24,520 nt of DNA, from positions 1-24,520 of the forward strand of contig CAMPGJ010000005.1 in the NCBI GenBank assembly GCA_946885425.1, given 5' to 3'. The notes beneath the pieces were generated by a model. The model made no database searches, was not told where the DNA came from, and saw only the letters and a program-made list of their open reading frames with translations. The stretch comes from an uncultured bacterium. Its GTDB lineage: Bacteria; Patescibacteria; Microgenomatia; Levybacterales; UBA12049. Each line of letters opens with the position of its first letter. The stretch's first letter is position 1. Below are positions 1 through 6,627 of the stretch, piece after piece. A program made the translations under genes and the position numbers.

Positions 1-3000
1 CTCCATTAATAGTACCGCTGGTATTAAGTGTTCCGGTAACAGATGTGTTGTCTGCCAGAGAGATCAATCCAGTTGCGGAATCGATGACGATGTTCCCTGT
101 TGTATTGCCGCCGATGGTGAGGGTTTGATTGTTTGTTGTCTGGAGTGATCCTGCACTATTTAATACGATGTTTCCTGAGATTGTTGCTGTTGGTGTCCCG
201 GAGTTGACATTGATGAATCCAAACTTAGCACTCTCTGTTGATGTTCCACCTACCAAGAGGTCTAAGCTCGAGATATTCGGATATACAACACCCAAACCAT
301 CTGGCTGCGTCCACTTGGATGCGCCTGAACCAACTTGAGAAATAGTTATACTTCCTCCCCCGTTTGAGATATTAATACCAGCTCCTGCTGTAAGCGTTGC
401 AAGACTAAACCCGTCTGTACCTGCATTTCCGATGAGCAGTTGGCCATCTGTAATTGATGATCCTGTTATGTTTAGTCCTGTCCCTCCATTTGCCAATGGA
501 AGTATCCCCGTTACATCTGATGTTGCTAGATTAAGCGCTCTACTTGATGCTGAGGTTAATCTCCCATCTGCATCTACCGTGAATTGACCAACTCCATTAC
601 CCGCATCTCCATATGTCCCTCCTGATACTGTCGTTGCTGCTAACTCTGTTGCTCCTACTCCATCTGTCTTGATTGAGACTGCCCCTGATGATACGGAAAA
701 ATTGTTTGTGTTAAATGATGCGATACCTTTCGCTCCTGTTGTCGCATCATCTATCGTGATTGCTGATCCTGATGTTACTGCATTTGCTATAGTAAGTGCT
801 CCTGCTATTGCACTGCTCCCTCCTGATCCACCTGTGACACTTAACACTCCAGCATTATCCAAGCTTATTGATCCTCCAAGAGATACCAATCCCCCGCCTG
901 AAAGTCCTGCACCTGCGGTTACTGTCAGTGAGCTGTTCTGCAAATCGCTGTTTGTTACGACTGATGATGTTAATCTTCCATTTGCATCTGAATGGATAAT
1001 ACCTGCTCCATATCCTGAAAGAATGATTCCATTACTTGCTCCATTTCTTCCCGAGAGAGTGATATCTCCTGTTGTTGATCCTCCAAGTGTTAATGTCTGA
1101 GCATTGGTTGTACCTAGATTTCCTGAACCAGTGAGATACACAGAGTTAGCACCATTATTTGCTGAAATAGATGCTGTTGGTGTCCCTCCTGCGACATTCA
1201 GAACTGCGAATTTTGCGCTGGAAGTTGCACTACCACCGATTGCCAAATCAAGTGTTGGATTATTCGGGTAAAGTAATCCAAGAGAATCATTTTGAGTCCA
1301 CTGAGATTCAATTGACCCTGTTTGTGAGATTGTGATAGATCCTCCCCCGTTTGAGATATTAATACCAGCTCCTGCTGTAAGCGTTGCAAGACTAAACCCG
1401 TCTGTACCTGCATTTCCGATGAGCAGTTGGCCATCTGTAATTGATGATCCTGTTATGTTTAGTCCTGTCCCTCCATTTGCCAATGGAAGTATCCCCGTTA
1501 CATCTGATGTTGCTAGATTAAGCGCTCTACTTGATGCTGAGGTTAATCTCCCATCTGCATCTACCGTGAATTGACCAACTCCATTACCCGCATCTCCATA
1601 TGTCCCTCCTGATACTGTCGTTGCTGCTAACTCTGTTGCTCCTACTCCATCTGTCTTGATTGAGACTGCCCCTGATGATACGGAAAAATTGTTTGTGTTA
1701 AATGATGCGATACCTTTCGCTCCTGTTGTCGCATCATCTATCGTGATTGCTGATCCTGATGTTACTGCATTTGCTATAGTAAGTGCTCCTGCTATTGCAC
1801 TGCTCCCTCCTGATCCACCTGTGACACTTAACACTCCAGCATTATCCAAGCTTATTGATCCTCCAAGAGATACCAATCCCCCGCCTGAAAGTCCTGCACC
1901 TGCGGTTACTGTCAGTGAGCTGTTCTGCAAATCGCTGTTGGTTACAGCCGAGAATGTTGGCGCTCCGCCTGTATTTCCATGAAGTACGGTACCTGTAGTT
2001 CCTGCAGCTGTCACCAATAACCCTGATGCGCTGTTGCCATATAGAATGCCATTATCGGTAAAAGATATCTGCCCCGTACCGCCGCTCCCAACAGGCAGAG
2101 TACCATTCACCTCAGATGTTAGATCAACTGATGAGCCAAGAGTTGTCTGCAATGCTCCTGCAGAAATTTGCAAACCTGTTCCTGTCAAATCAGTAAAAGC
2201 ATCGCTGTTGACTGTCAGTGTCTGACCTGCTGTTACTGTTAAGCCTGCGTCAAATATCTTCAGACCTGTAAATGACTGATTGCCAGCAAGTGATGTCAGC
2301 GTCCCAGCTATTGCAGGTATGGTCACAGTGATATCGCTTCCAGAATCAGCAGCTGTCAATGCGGTTTCAAATCCATCTACTGTCGTTCCCTCAAAATACA
2401 GCGTATTCCCATCATTTCCGGCAGTTTGAGTAAAAGCATTACCTGTGAGGACATCCCCTACCGCAGTGATATCACCTGTAGCACCTGCGGAACATGTAGT
2501 CCATGTCGGAATTCCAGCACCACCTGACACCAAACAATCACCCAATGTGCCAACAGTAGAAAAAGCATAACCAGTCCCGTTGGAGTACGCGATACTTCCC
2601 GCACCTCCTATACTCACAGCGTTCGTCCCGCCATTGGCTATGGCCAATGTCCCTGTCACATCAGCTGATGCTAAATCAATTGCAGATGATGAAAGAACAC
2701 CGCTAGCATCCAGATGGGCAATGCCTGTAGATAGGTTTGAGAAAGTTACTGCGCCTGTTGCTCTCAATGTTCCTGAAACATCAAGCGTTCTACCTGGAGT
2801 ATTTGTACCGATACCGACATTGCCGGCAGTGTAGTAAATATCCGTGCCTGTTGTTGTCCACTGATTTGTTCCTCCTGTTGCAGCGATTGTAAGCTTATTT
2901 GTGGATGCATCAGTCGTCAATGTAACACCAGATCCGGCGGCAAAGGTGAGAGAATCTGCATTGCCTTCAGCAACTATGTCAGACTGCCCACTTACTGATA

Positions 3001-3943
3001 CAGTTTTGAATATTCCAAGGCTGGATGTGTTGTTTTTTGTACTGATCGTCAATCCGTCAATTGTTATCCCATCACCCTCAATTAGCCTCAAGTCACCTGC
3101 CTGCCCCTGAAACGACGAAACCCCGATTGAATCGGGGGCAATTTCAGCGGAGATTATCGGGTTTTGTCTATCACCCGTAATCGTTATATTGGGCCCCGCC
3201 CGTATGCCATATAAAATATTTGAACCTGTAATATTTCCCGTTCCCGCATCAATGTCTGCATTATTTGTAATGACTCCCCCACTTAGCGTTGCACTTCCGC
3301 TCACGCTCAACGAGTTATTAATCGTGACTACATCAAGAAAACTCGCTGGCTTACTAAACTTGGAAGGAATTGATATGTTCAAAATAAACTTTTTTTGCCT
3401 GGCTGATGAGCCCAAAACTGCTATCATATCATCTGCCTCTTCTGTTGAGAAGCGTTGTGATGAAGCTAAAATTATCCGGTCAAATGAATCTTTTACTTTA
3501 TCAAAATGATCTGCAGCAAAGGTAAATGAAGCAATAAAAAGAGTGCTAATAACCAAAAAAACAGCTGCCATGGTAAGGGACAAATGAAAGACAAATTTCC
3601 GTTGAATTGCTTCAATTAACGAATCAGAAGCTACCTGTACTTTTTTAGGCTCTTCAGTTTTTTCAGATTTTTCAGAGCTGTAAAAAGAAGTATCAACAGC
3701 CTGTGAAACTTGACTATTTGAAACTGGATCTGCTGCGACAGATGCAATAACCTCTTGCACAGAATCTGCCTTAGCTTTTCGTGCTCGGAGAATGCTATTA
3801 ATTTCATTCTTTGTGTATCTTCTTTGATTTCCTGAGGTTCTAACTGGCTTGAGGATTCCTGACTGTTCCCATCTGCGCAGAGTCATCTTCGATACGCCAC
3901 AAATTTTGGCTACTTCTTGTATCGTATAAAACTCTTTTTTCAT
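1..3943 (-). CDS. Membrane-anchored tail-fibre-like repeat protein with N-terminal MerR-type HTH (C-terminus off window)
   Basis: The minus frame is open from the ATG at 3943 to the window edge (about 1314 codons, no stop), so the protein is partial at its C-terminus. Residues 1-55 read as a MerR-type winged helix: FYTIQEVAKICGVSKMTLRR, then WEQSGILKP and the wing NQRRYT. Residues ~56-115 are a polar linker. Residues ~117-142 are one hydrophobic segment (AAVFLVISTLFIASFTFA). The rest is Gly/Ser/Thr/Asn-rich beta-strand repeats of the phage tail-fibre kind, including YYTAGNVGIGTNTPGRTLDV near residue 365 and several GGTG motifs (LPLANGGTG, LPVGSGGTG). Topology suggests a cytoplasmic HTH and an exported fibre domain. 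I infer a surface fibre or adhesin; a role for the HTH in transcription is speculative. A 987-bp module is duplicated inside the gene. Plus-strand ORFs across this stretch are antisense shadows. It is transcribed divergently from the ATP synthase operon. Confidence 0.85.
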   Translation of the reverse strand, partial: MKKEFYTIQEVAKICGVSKMTLRRWEQSGILKPVRTSGNQRRYTKNEINSILRARKAKADSVQEVIASVAADPVSNSQVSQAVDTSFYSSEKSEKTEEPKKVQVASDSLIEAIQRKFVFHLSLTMAAVFLVISTLFIASFTFAADHFDKVKDSFDRIILASSQRFSTEEADDMIAVLGSSARQKKFILNISIPSKFSKPASFLDVVTINNSLSVSGSATLSGGVITNNADIDAGTGNITGSNILYGIRAGPNITITGDRQNPIISAEIAPDSIGVSSFQGQAGDLRLIEGDGITIDGLTISTKNNTSSLGIFKTVSVSGQSDIVAEGNADSLTFAAGSGVTLTTDASTNKLTIAATGGTNQWTTTGTDIYYTAGNVGIGTNTPGRTLDVSGTLRATGAVTFSNLSTGIAHLDASGVLSSSAIDLASADVTGTLAIANGGTNAVSIGGAGSIAYSNGTGYAFSTVGTLGDCLVSGGAGIPTWTTCSAGATGDITAVGDVLTGNAFTQTAGNDGNTLYFEGTTVDGFETALTAADSGSDITVTIPAIAGTLTSLAGNQSFTGLKIFDAGLTVTAGQTLTVNSDAFTDLTGTGLQISAGALQTTLGSSVDLTSEVNGTLPVGSGGTGQISFTDNGILYGNSASGLLVTAAGTTGTVLHGNTGGAPTFSAVTNSDLQNSSLTVTAGAGLSGGGLVSLGGSISLDNAGVLSVTGGSGGSSAIAGALTIANAVTSGSAITIDDATTGAKGIASFNTNNFSVSSGAVSIKTDGVGATELAATTVSGGTYGDAGNGVGQFTVDADGRLTSASSRALNLATSDVTGILPLANGGTGLNITGSSITDGQLLIGNAGTDGFSLATLTAGAGINISNGGGSITISQTGSIESQWTQNDSLGLLYPNNPTLDLAIGGSATSSAKFAVLNVAGGTPTASISANNGANSVYLTGSGNLGTTNAQTLTLGGSTTGDITLSGRNGASNGIILSGYGAGIIHSDANGRLTSSVVTNSDLQNSSLTVTAGAGLSGGGLVSLGGSISLDNAGVLSVTGGSGGSSAIAGALTIANAVTSGSAITIDDATTGAKGIASFNTNNFSVSSGAVSIKTDGVGATELAATTVSGGTYGDAGNGVGQFTVDADGRLTSASSRALNLATSDVTGILPLANGGTGLNITGSSITDGQLLIGNAGTDGFSLATLTAGAGINISNGGGSITISQVGSGASKWTQPDGLGVVYPNISSLDLLVGGTSTESAKFGFINVNSGTPTATISGNIVLNSAGSLQTTNNQTLTIGGNTTGNIVIDSATGLISLADNTSVTGTLNTSGTING
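354..952 (-). repeat. Internal direct repeat, distal copy (~600 bp)
   Basis: This stretch is repeated with an exact offset of 987 bp (329 codons) at 1341-1939. Every segment I compared by eye was identical; the copies part at 953 versus 1940. It encodes residues ~998-1197 of the fibre protein. The ~390 bp between the copies aligns to the sequence beyond this copy only with many substitutions, so identity is confined to part of the module. Confidence 0.9.
1341..1939 (-). repeat. Internal direct repeat, proximal copy (~600 bp)
   Basis: This is the partner of the repeat at 354-952 and encodes residues ~669-868 of the same protein. The sharp edges of near-perfect identity inside a longer diverged module suggest recent duplication or gene conversion. 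A collapsed or expanded assembly is also possible. Confidence 0.9.
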
Positions 3944-4343
3944 TGGGCAGATGAATTTTGAAAAGTTATACATATAGCCTCATATTCGTGAGATTCTTGT
4001 TAAAGTCTATGTATATGCTTTTCTTATATTAATAACATCATATATTAATAAGGCTTGTCAAGCAGTAATACAAGAATAAACCTAGCAGCTCAATAACGCG
4101 AATGCTAACAGGCAGGAAAATCAAGCAAAAAAAGTAAACGGTTTAAAAGAAAATAATTTTTGGATACCCCTTCTCAATGATGTGATTATGATATGATTAT
4201 TGCTATGATTTTTAGGTATAATAGCAGCTACTATGTCTTATTGCCAAAACCCTGTTAGCCCGAAAAATCAAATATCATTAAACATAAAGAAGAAGTATTA
4301 ACTATCTCATATGAGATCTACATTCCATTTTTTATTCTTTTCC
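3944..4343. other. Divergent intergenic region between fibre gene and atp operon
   Basis: I see no convincing gene in this AT-rich stretch. It holds a minus-strand promoter candidate (4032-4061), an 8-bp inverted repeat (TATACATA at 3967-3974, TATGTATA at 4008-4015), a perfect TATAAT on the plus strand at 4217-4222 without a good -35 box, and a 14-bp perfect palindrome at 4304-4317 (ATCTCATATGAGAT). The last two could belong to a small RNA or leader, but nothing firm supports that. Confidence 0.5.
4032..4061 (-). promoter_or_regulatory. Candidate sigma70-type promoter for the fibre gene
   Basis: Reading the minus strand, a perfect TTGACA lies at 4061-4056, followed after 18 bp by TGTTAT at 4037-4032 (4 of 6 matches to TATAAT). 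It lies ~90 nt upstream of the ATG at 3943. Confidence 0.45.
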
Positions 4344-4373
4344 TTGACACAACCCCTCTTTACTCCTTACGAT
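4344..4373 (+). promoter_or_regulatory. Candidate sigma70-type promoter for the atp operon
   Basis: A perfect TTGACA at 4344-4349 is followed after 18 bp by TACGAT at 4368-4373 (4 of 6 matches). Transcription would begin at about 4380, exactly where the first G-rich hairpin starts, so the hairpin would form the very 5' end of the operon mRNA. Confidence 0.5.
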
Positions 4374-4375
4374 AG

Positions 4376-4456
4376 AGCTAGGGTCTGGGGGCTAGGGGTT
4401 AGGGGTTAGACGAAAATATTTTTCGTTACTAGACCCTAGACCCTAGACCCTATCCC
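4376..4456 (+). repeat. Family A palindromic G-rich element, copy 1
   Basis: The left arm (4378-4410) is a TAGGG-type G-rich run and the right arm (4426-4455) is a C-rich TAGACCC run. They are separated by a small A/T palindrome (CGAAAATATTTTTCG, 4411-4425). The arms pair imperfectly. On the plus strand the G-runs at 4381-4383, 4387-4391, 4394-4397 and 4402-4405, with 2-3 nt loops, fit the G-quadruplex pattern. The element ends directly at the TTG start candidate of the next gene. Related copies lie at 5246 and 6550, with a fragment at 6047. Confidence 0.85.
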
Positions 4457-5242
4457 TTGGATAAAGCTGTGATAAAACACATTACTGCCATTTCTCTATC
4501 TCTGATAGTCTTATTATTTGCATTACCAACGTTTGCCTTTGCGCAGGATCTTTCAAGCGGAACAGCTATAGGTATCACATTAAGCGAAAAAGGGGTTAAA
4601 GATGGTGACATCATCTCAGCATCTAACCATACGTATAAACGATCTGCAACACCTTATGACCCAAATCTATTTGGTGTTGTCAGTCTGAACCCTGCGCTAT
4701 ACATGTATGACGAATCTGTCGCTAACCAAACACCTATTATCCGTGAGGGTGAAGTGACAGTCCGTGTCTCCACGATGAATGGACCGATTAAAAAAGGAGA
4801 TTATATTACTACGTCATCTATTGCGGGTGTAGGACAAAAAGCTACTGAAAATGGATTTGTTATAGGAGTATCTGAGGATGATTATGCAGAAAAAGACCCG
4901 AAAAAAATCGGAACTATTACTGTTTTGCTTCATTCCCACTTTGCTCAGCTTTCGTCGAATATAACCCGCAATTTATTCCAATCCCTTACGATGGGAACAA
5001 CAGCCGCGATTGAGACACCCCTTGGCGCACTACGTTACTTTTTTGCAGGATTAATTACATTACTTTCCTTCTTTTTCGGATTTCGATTTTTTGGACGTGC
5101 ATCCCGCAGCGGAGTTGAAGCGATAGGAAGAAATCCTCTTGCCAGCAAATCCATACTATTTAGCGTGGGAATAAATGCCACAATCACCGTGGCAATCATG
5201 CTTTTCGGAGTTGCGATCTCATACCTGATACTTGTATTATAA
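4457..5242 (+). CDS. Secreted-domain/ATP synthase c-like fusion in the c-subunit position
   Basis: 261 aa. Residues 1-29 are a signal peptide (cleavage near AFA|Q). Residues ~35-160 form an extracellular domain with VRVSTMNGPIKKGDYITTSS and GVGQKATENGFVIGV, a module I associate with fibre proteins of CPR bacteria. Two membrane helices follow (~190-212 and ~232-261), joined by GRASRSGVEAIGRNPLAS. That loop closely resembles the cytoplasmic polar loop of F-type c subunits. The expected topology (outside, helix, cytoplasmic loop, helix) also matches a c subunit. However, helix 2 (SVGINATITVAIMLFGVAIS) has no Asp or Glu, and helix 1 lacks the glycine ladder, so ion transport by this protein is doubtful. 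It directly precedes the b-subunit gene, where c normally sits. The start is TTG at 4457 or GTG at 4469; neither has a clear Shine-Dalgarno sequence. I am confident of the topology and less so of a true c-ring role. Confidence 0.75.
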   Translation: MDKAVIKHITAISLSLIVLLFALPTFAFAQDLSSGTAIGITLSEKGVKDGDIISASNHTYKRSATPYDPNLFGVVSLNPALYMYDESVANQTPIIREGEVTVRVSTMNGPIKKGDYITTSSIAGVGQKATENGFVIGVSEDDYAEKDPKKIGTITVLLHSHFAQLSSNITRNLFQSLTMGTTAAIETPLGALRYFFAGLITLLSFFFGFRFFGRASRSGVEAIGRNPLASKSILFSVGINATITVAIMLFGVAISYLILVL

Positions 5243-5245
5243 ATT

Positions 5246-5322
5246 TAGGGTCTAGGGGCTAGGGGTTAGGGGTTAGGCGAAATATATTTTCGTTACTAGA
5301 CCCTAGGCCCTAGACCCTATCC
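5246..5322 (+). repeat. Family A palindromic G-rich element, copy 2
   Basis: This has the same architecture as the copy at 4376: a G-rich left arm with runs at 5248-5250, 5255-5258, 5262-5265 and 5269-5272, a central CGAAATATATTTTCG, and a C-rich right arm ending at 5322. It fills nearly the whole gap between the c-like gene and the b-subunit gene, ending ~10 nt before the ATG. Confidence 0.85.
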
Positions 5323-5332
5323 TCTGAGCATT

Positions 5333-6046
5333 ATGTTCATCGAGCCAACTACTTTTATCTTCCTAGTTGTTACTGCTGCAGCTTTAGCTGTTATTTTGTT
5401 GATCCTCGTTATTGTGCATGTACGTACCTTAGAACGAACACGCAAAGCTGATGAACTGAACCATAAACTTACAAATGAGTTAAATGAAAACCCAGTGCAT
5501 CTTCTTGAAGAAGCACATGGGAAAGCACTAGAAATTATTGACAGAGCCAATAAAGAAGCAAACGCTATCCTTTCGAAAACAAAAGCCTATCAAATTGAAT
5601 CAAACTCCTCTCTAGAGGATACCTTAGCATCAGTAGAAAAAATACAACAAGAAGCATTTACAAAAGCTTCTGAAGAATTGCAAAACGCTTATCGAGTTAA
5701 TCTAACAGAAGCAAAAGATCAGGGTATCAAACTATTAACTTCTCTAACAAAAGATCTTGAAAGCGATGCTGTTGCAGAATTTAAAGATTTCACTACCGCG
5801 CTTGAAAAAGAAACTATTAATGCGGAAAAAATTGCTAAGCAAAAAATAGATGAAGAATATCTTGAATTAAAGAAAGAGCTTGAGACATATAGGGAAGAAA
5901 AGATGCAAAAAATAAATGAGGACATTTATAAAATTCTTTATAAAGTTTCCGAGTTAGTTCTAAGTCAGGGTATTTCACTTGACCGCCACAAACAACTCGT
6001 TGTTGAAGCTTTAGAAGAAGCCAAAAAGGAACAGGTATTTCAATAA
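5333..6046 (+). CDS. atpF: F-type ATP synthase subunit b (peripheral stalk)
   Basis: 237 aa. One N-terminal membrane helix (residues ~8-30, FIFLVVTAAALAVILLILVI) is followed by ~180 residues of charged, heptad-like helix rich in Glu, Lys and Ala, the layout of a b subunit. It would form the peripheral stalk that ties alpha3beta3 to the membrane and bind delta with its C-terminus. It is longer than the usual ~160 residues, so the stalk or its dimer may differ. The sequence itself is low-complexity coiled coil; the call depends mainly on architecture and position before the delta and alpha genes. The ATG at 5333 lies just after a family A hairpin and has no Shine-Dalgarno sequence. Confidence 0.8.
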   Translation: MFIEPTTFIFLVVTAAALAVILLILVIVHVRTLERTRKADELNHKLTNELNENPVHLLEEAHGKALEIIDRANKEANAILSKTKAYQIESNSSLEDTLASVEKIQQEAFTKASEELQNAYRVNLTEAKDQGIKLLTSLTKDLESDAVAEFKDFTTALEKETINAEKIAKQKIDEEYLELKKELETYREEKMQKINEDIYKILYKVSELVLSQGISLDRHKQLVVEALEEAKKEQVFQ

Positions 6047-6057
6047 GGGTCTAGGGT
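6047..6057 (+). repeat. Family A fragment between b and delta genes
   Basis: GGGTCTAGGGT directly follows the TAA of the b gene and matches the first bases of the family A left arms. No right arm is present. It reads as a remnant or partial copy, and its AGGG could act as a weak ribosome-binding site for the delta gene at 6067. Confidence 0.5.
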
Positions 6058-6066
6058 AAAATTACT

Positions 6067-6558
6067 ATGGAAGACAAAATACTTTTATACATTCGCACAC
6101 AAGATGAAGCTAATGATATGCTTACTAATCTCAACGAATTCATGGCAAGCCTTTATTCAACAAAAGATATTTCTTTAGAAGATCACTTCTCCCGATTACC
6201 TAAAAACCTCAGCTACGAACTACAGCAAGCCATAAAAAAAGATGATCTCATTAATAACAAATCTGCTCTTAGGGAATTCACGTCTAAACTGCAAAATAAA
6301 ATGAAAACCTGCAAGACGTTAAGAGCAACCCTTGCGTTCCAACCAGATGATGAAACAATAACAATTTTTTCTACATGGGCAAAAAAAAATATAGGCAGTA
6401 ACATTATCTTGGATATTGAAGTTAACAAAGAGGTAGTTGGAGGAGCAGTGATTATTGTAGATGGACAATACAAAGATTATTCAGTAAGAAAAAAACTAGC
6501 TCAAGTATTTCAAATACAAAAAGAAGAAATAATGGCACTACTGAACAACAGGGTCTAG
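6067..6558 (+). CDS. atpH: F-type ATP synthase subunit delta (OSCP-like)
   Basis: 163 aa, slightly shorter than the usual ~178. The N-terminal ~100 residues are helical and poorly conserved. The C-terminal part, with IILDIEVNKEVVGGAVIIVD followed by YKDYSVRKKLAQVF, matches the usual delta ending (a Gly-Gly-hydrophobic strand, then a D.S.R..L helix). It would connect the top of alpha3beta3 to the b stalk. It lies between the b and alpha genes, as in standard atp operons. The last codons and the TAG stop come from the next family A element (6550 onward), so the element defines the C-terminus (NNRV). Confidence 0.82.
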   Translation: MEDKILLYIRTQDEANDMLTNLNEFMASLYSTKDISLEDHFSRLPKNLSYELQQAIKKDDLINNKSALREFTSKLQNKMKTCKTLRATLAFQPDDETITIFSTWAKKNIGSNIILDIEVNKEVVGGAVIIVDGQYKDYSVRKKLAQVFQIQKEEIMALLNNRV

Positions 6559-6624
6559 GGGCTAGGGGTTAGGGTATAGGCAAAAAGACGCCTAGCCCCT
6601 ATCCCCTATAACCTATCCCCTAAA
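6550..6624 (+). repeat. Family A palindromic G-rich element, copy 3
   Basis: G-runs at 6551-6553, 6558-6561, 6564-6567 and 6572-6574 form a G-quadruplex pattern. A small hairpin (TAGGC...GCCTA) replaces the A/T core of the other copies, and a C-rich right arm runs to 6622. The left end supplies the TAG stop of the delta gene, and the right end is 4-5 nt before the alpha ATG. Confidence 0.85.
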
Positions 6625-6627
6625 CTT

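Noticed and set aside
129..3509. Several plus-strand open frames of 60-140 codons
   Set aside because: They lie antisense to one continuous minus-strand frame with a clear HTH, membrane helix and fibre repeats; their Pro/Val-rich content is what Gly/Asn/Thr-rich repeats give on the opposite strand.
4217..4222. Promoter at the perfect TATAAT
   Set aside because: There is no acceptable -35 at 16-18 bp and no gene close downstream; the TTGACA at 4344 is a better candidate for the atp operon.
4381..4405. Telomere-like repeat suggesting a linear chromosome end
   Set aside because: The TTAGGGG words are short, internal, occur in three places between genes and are paired with a complementary C-rich arm.
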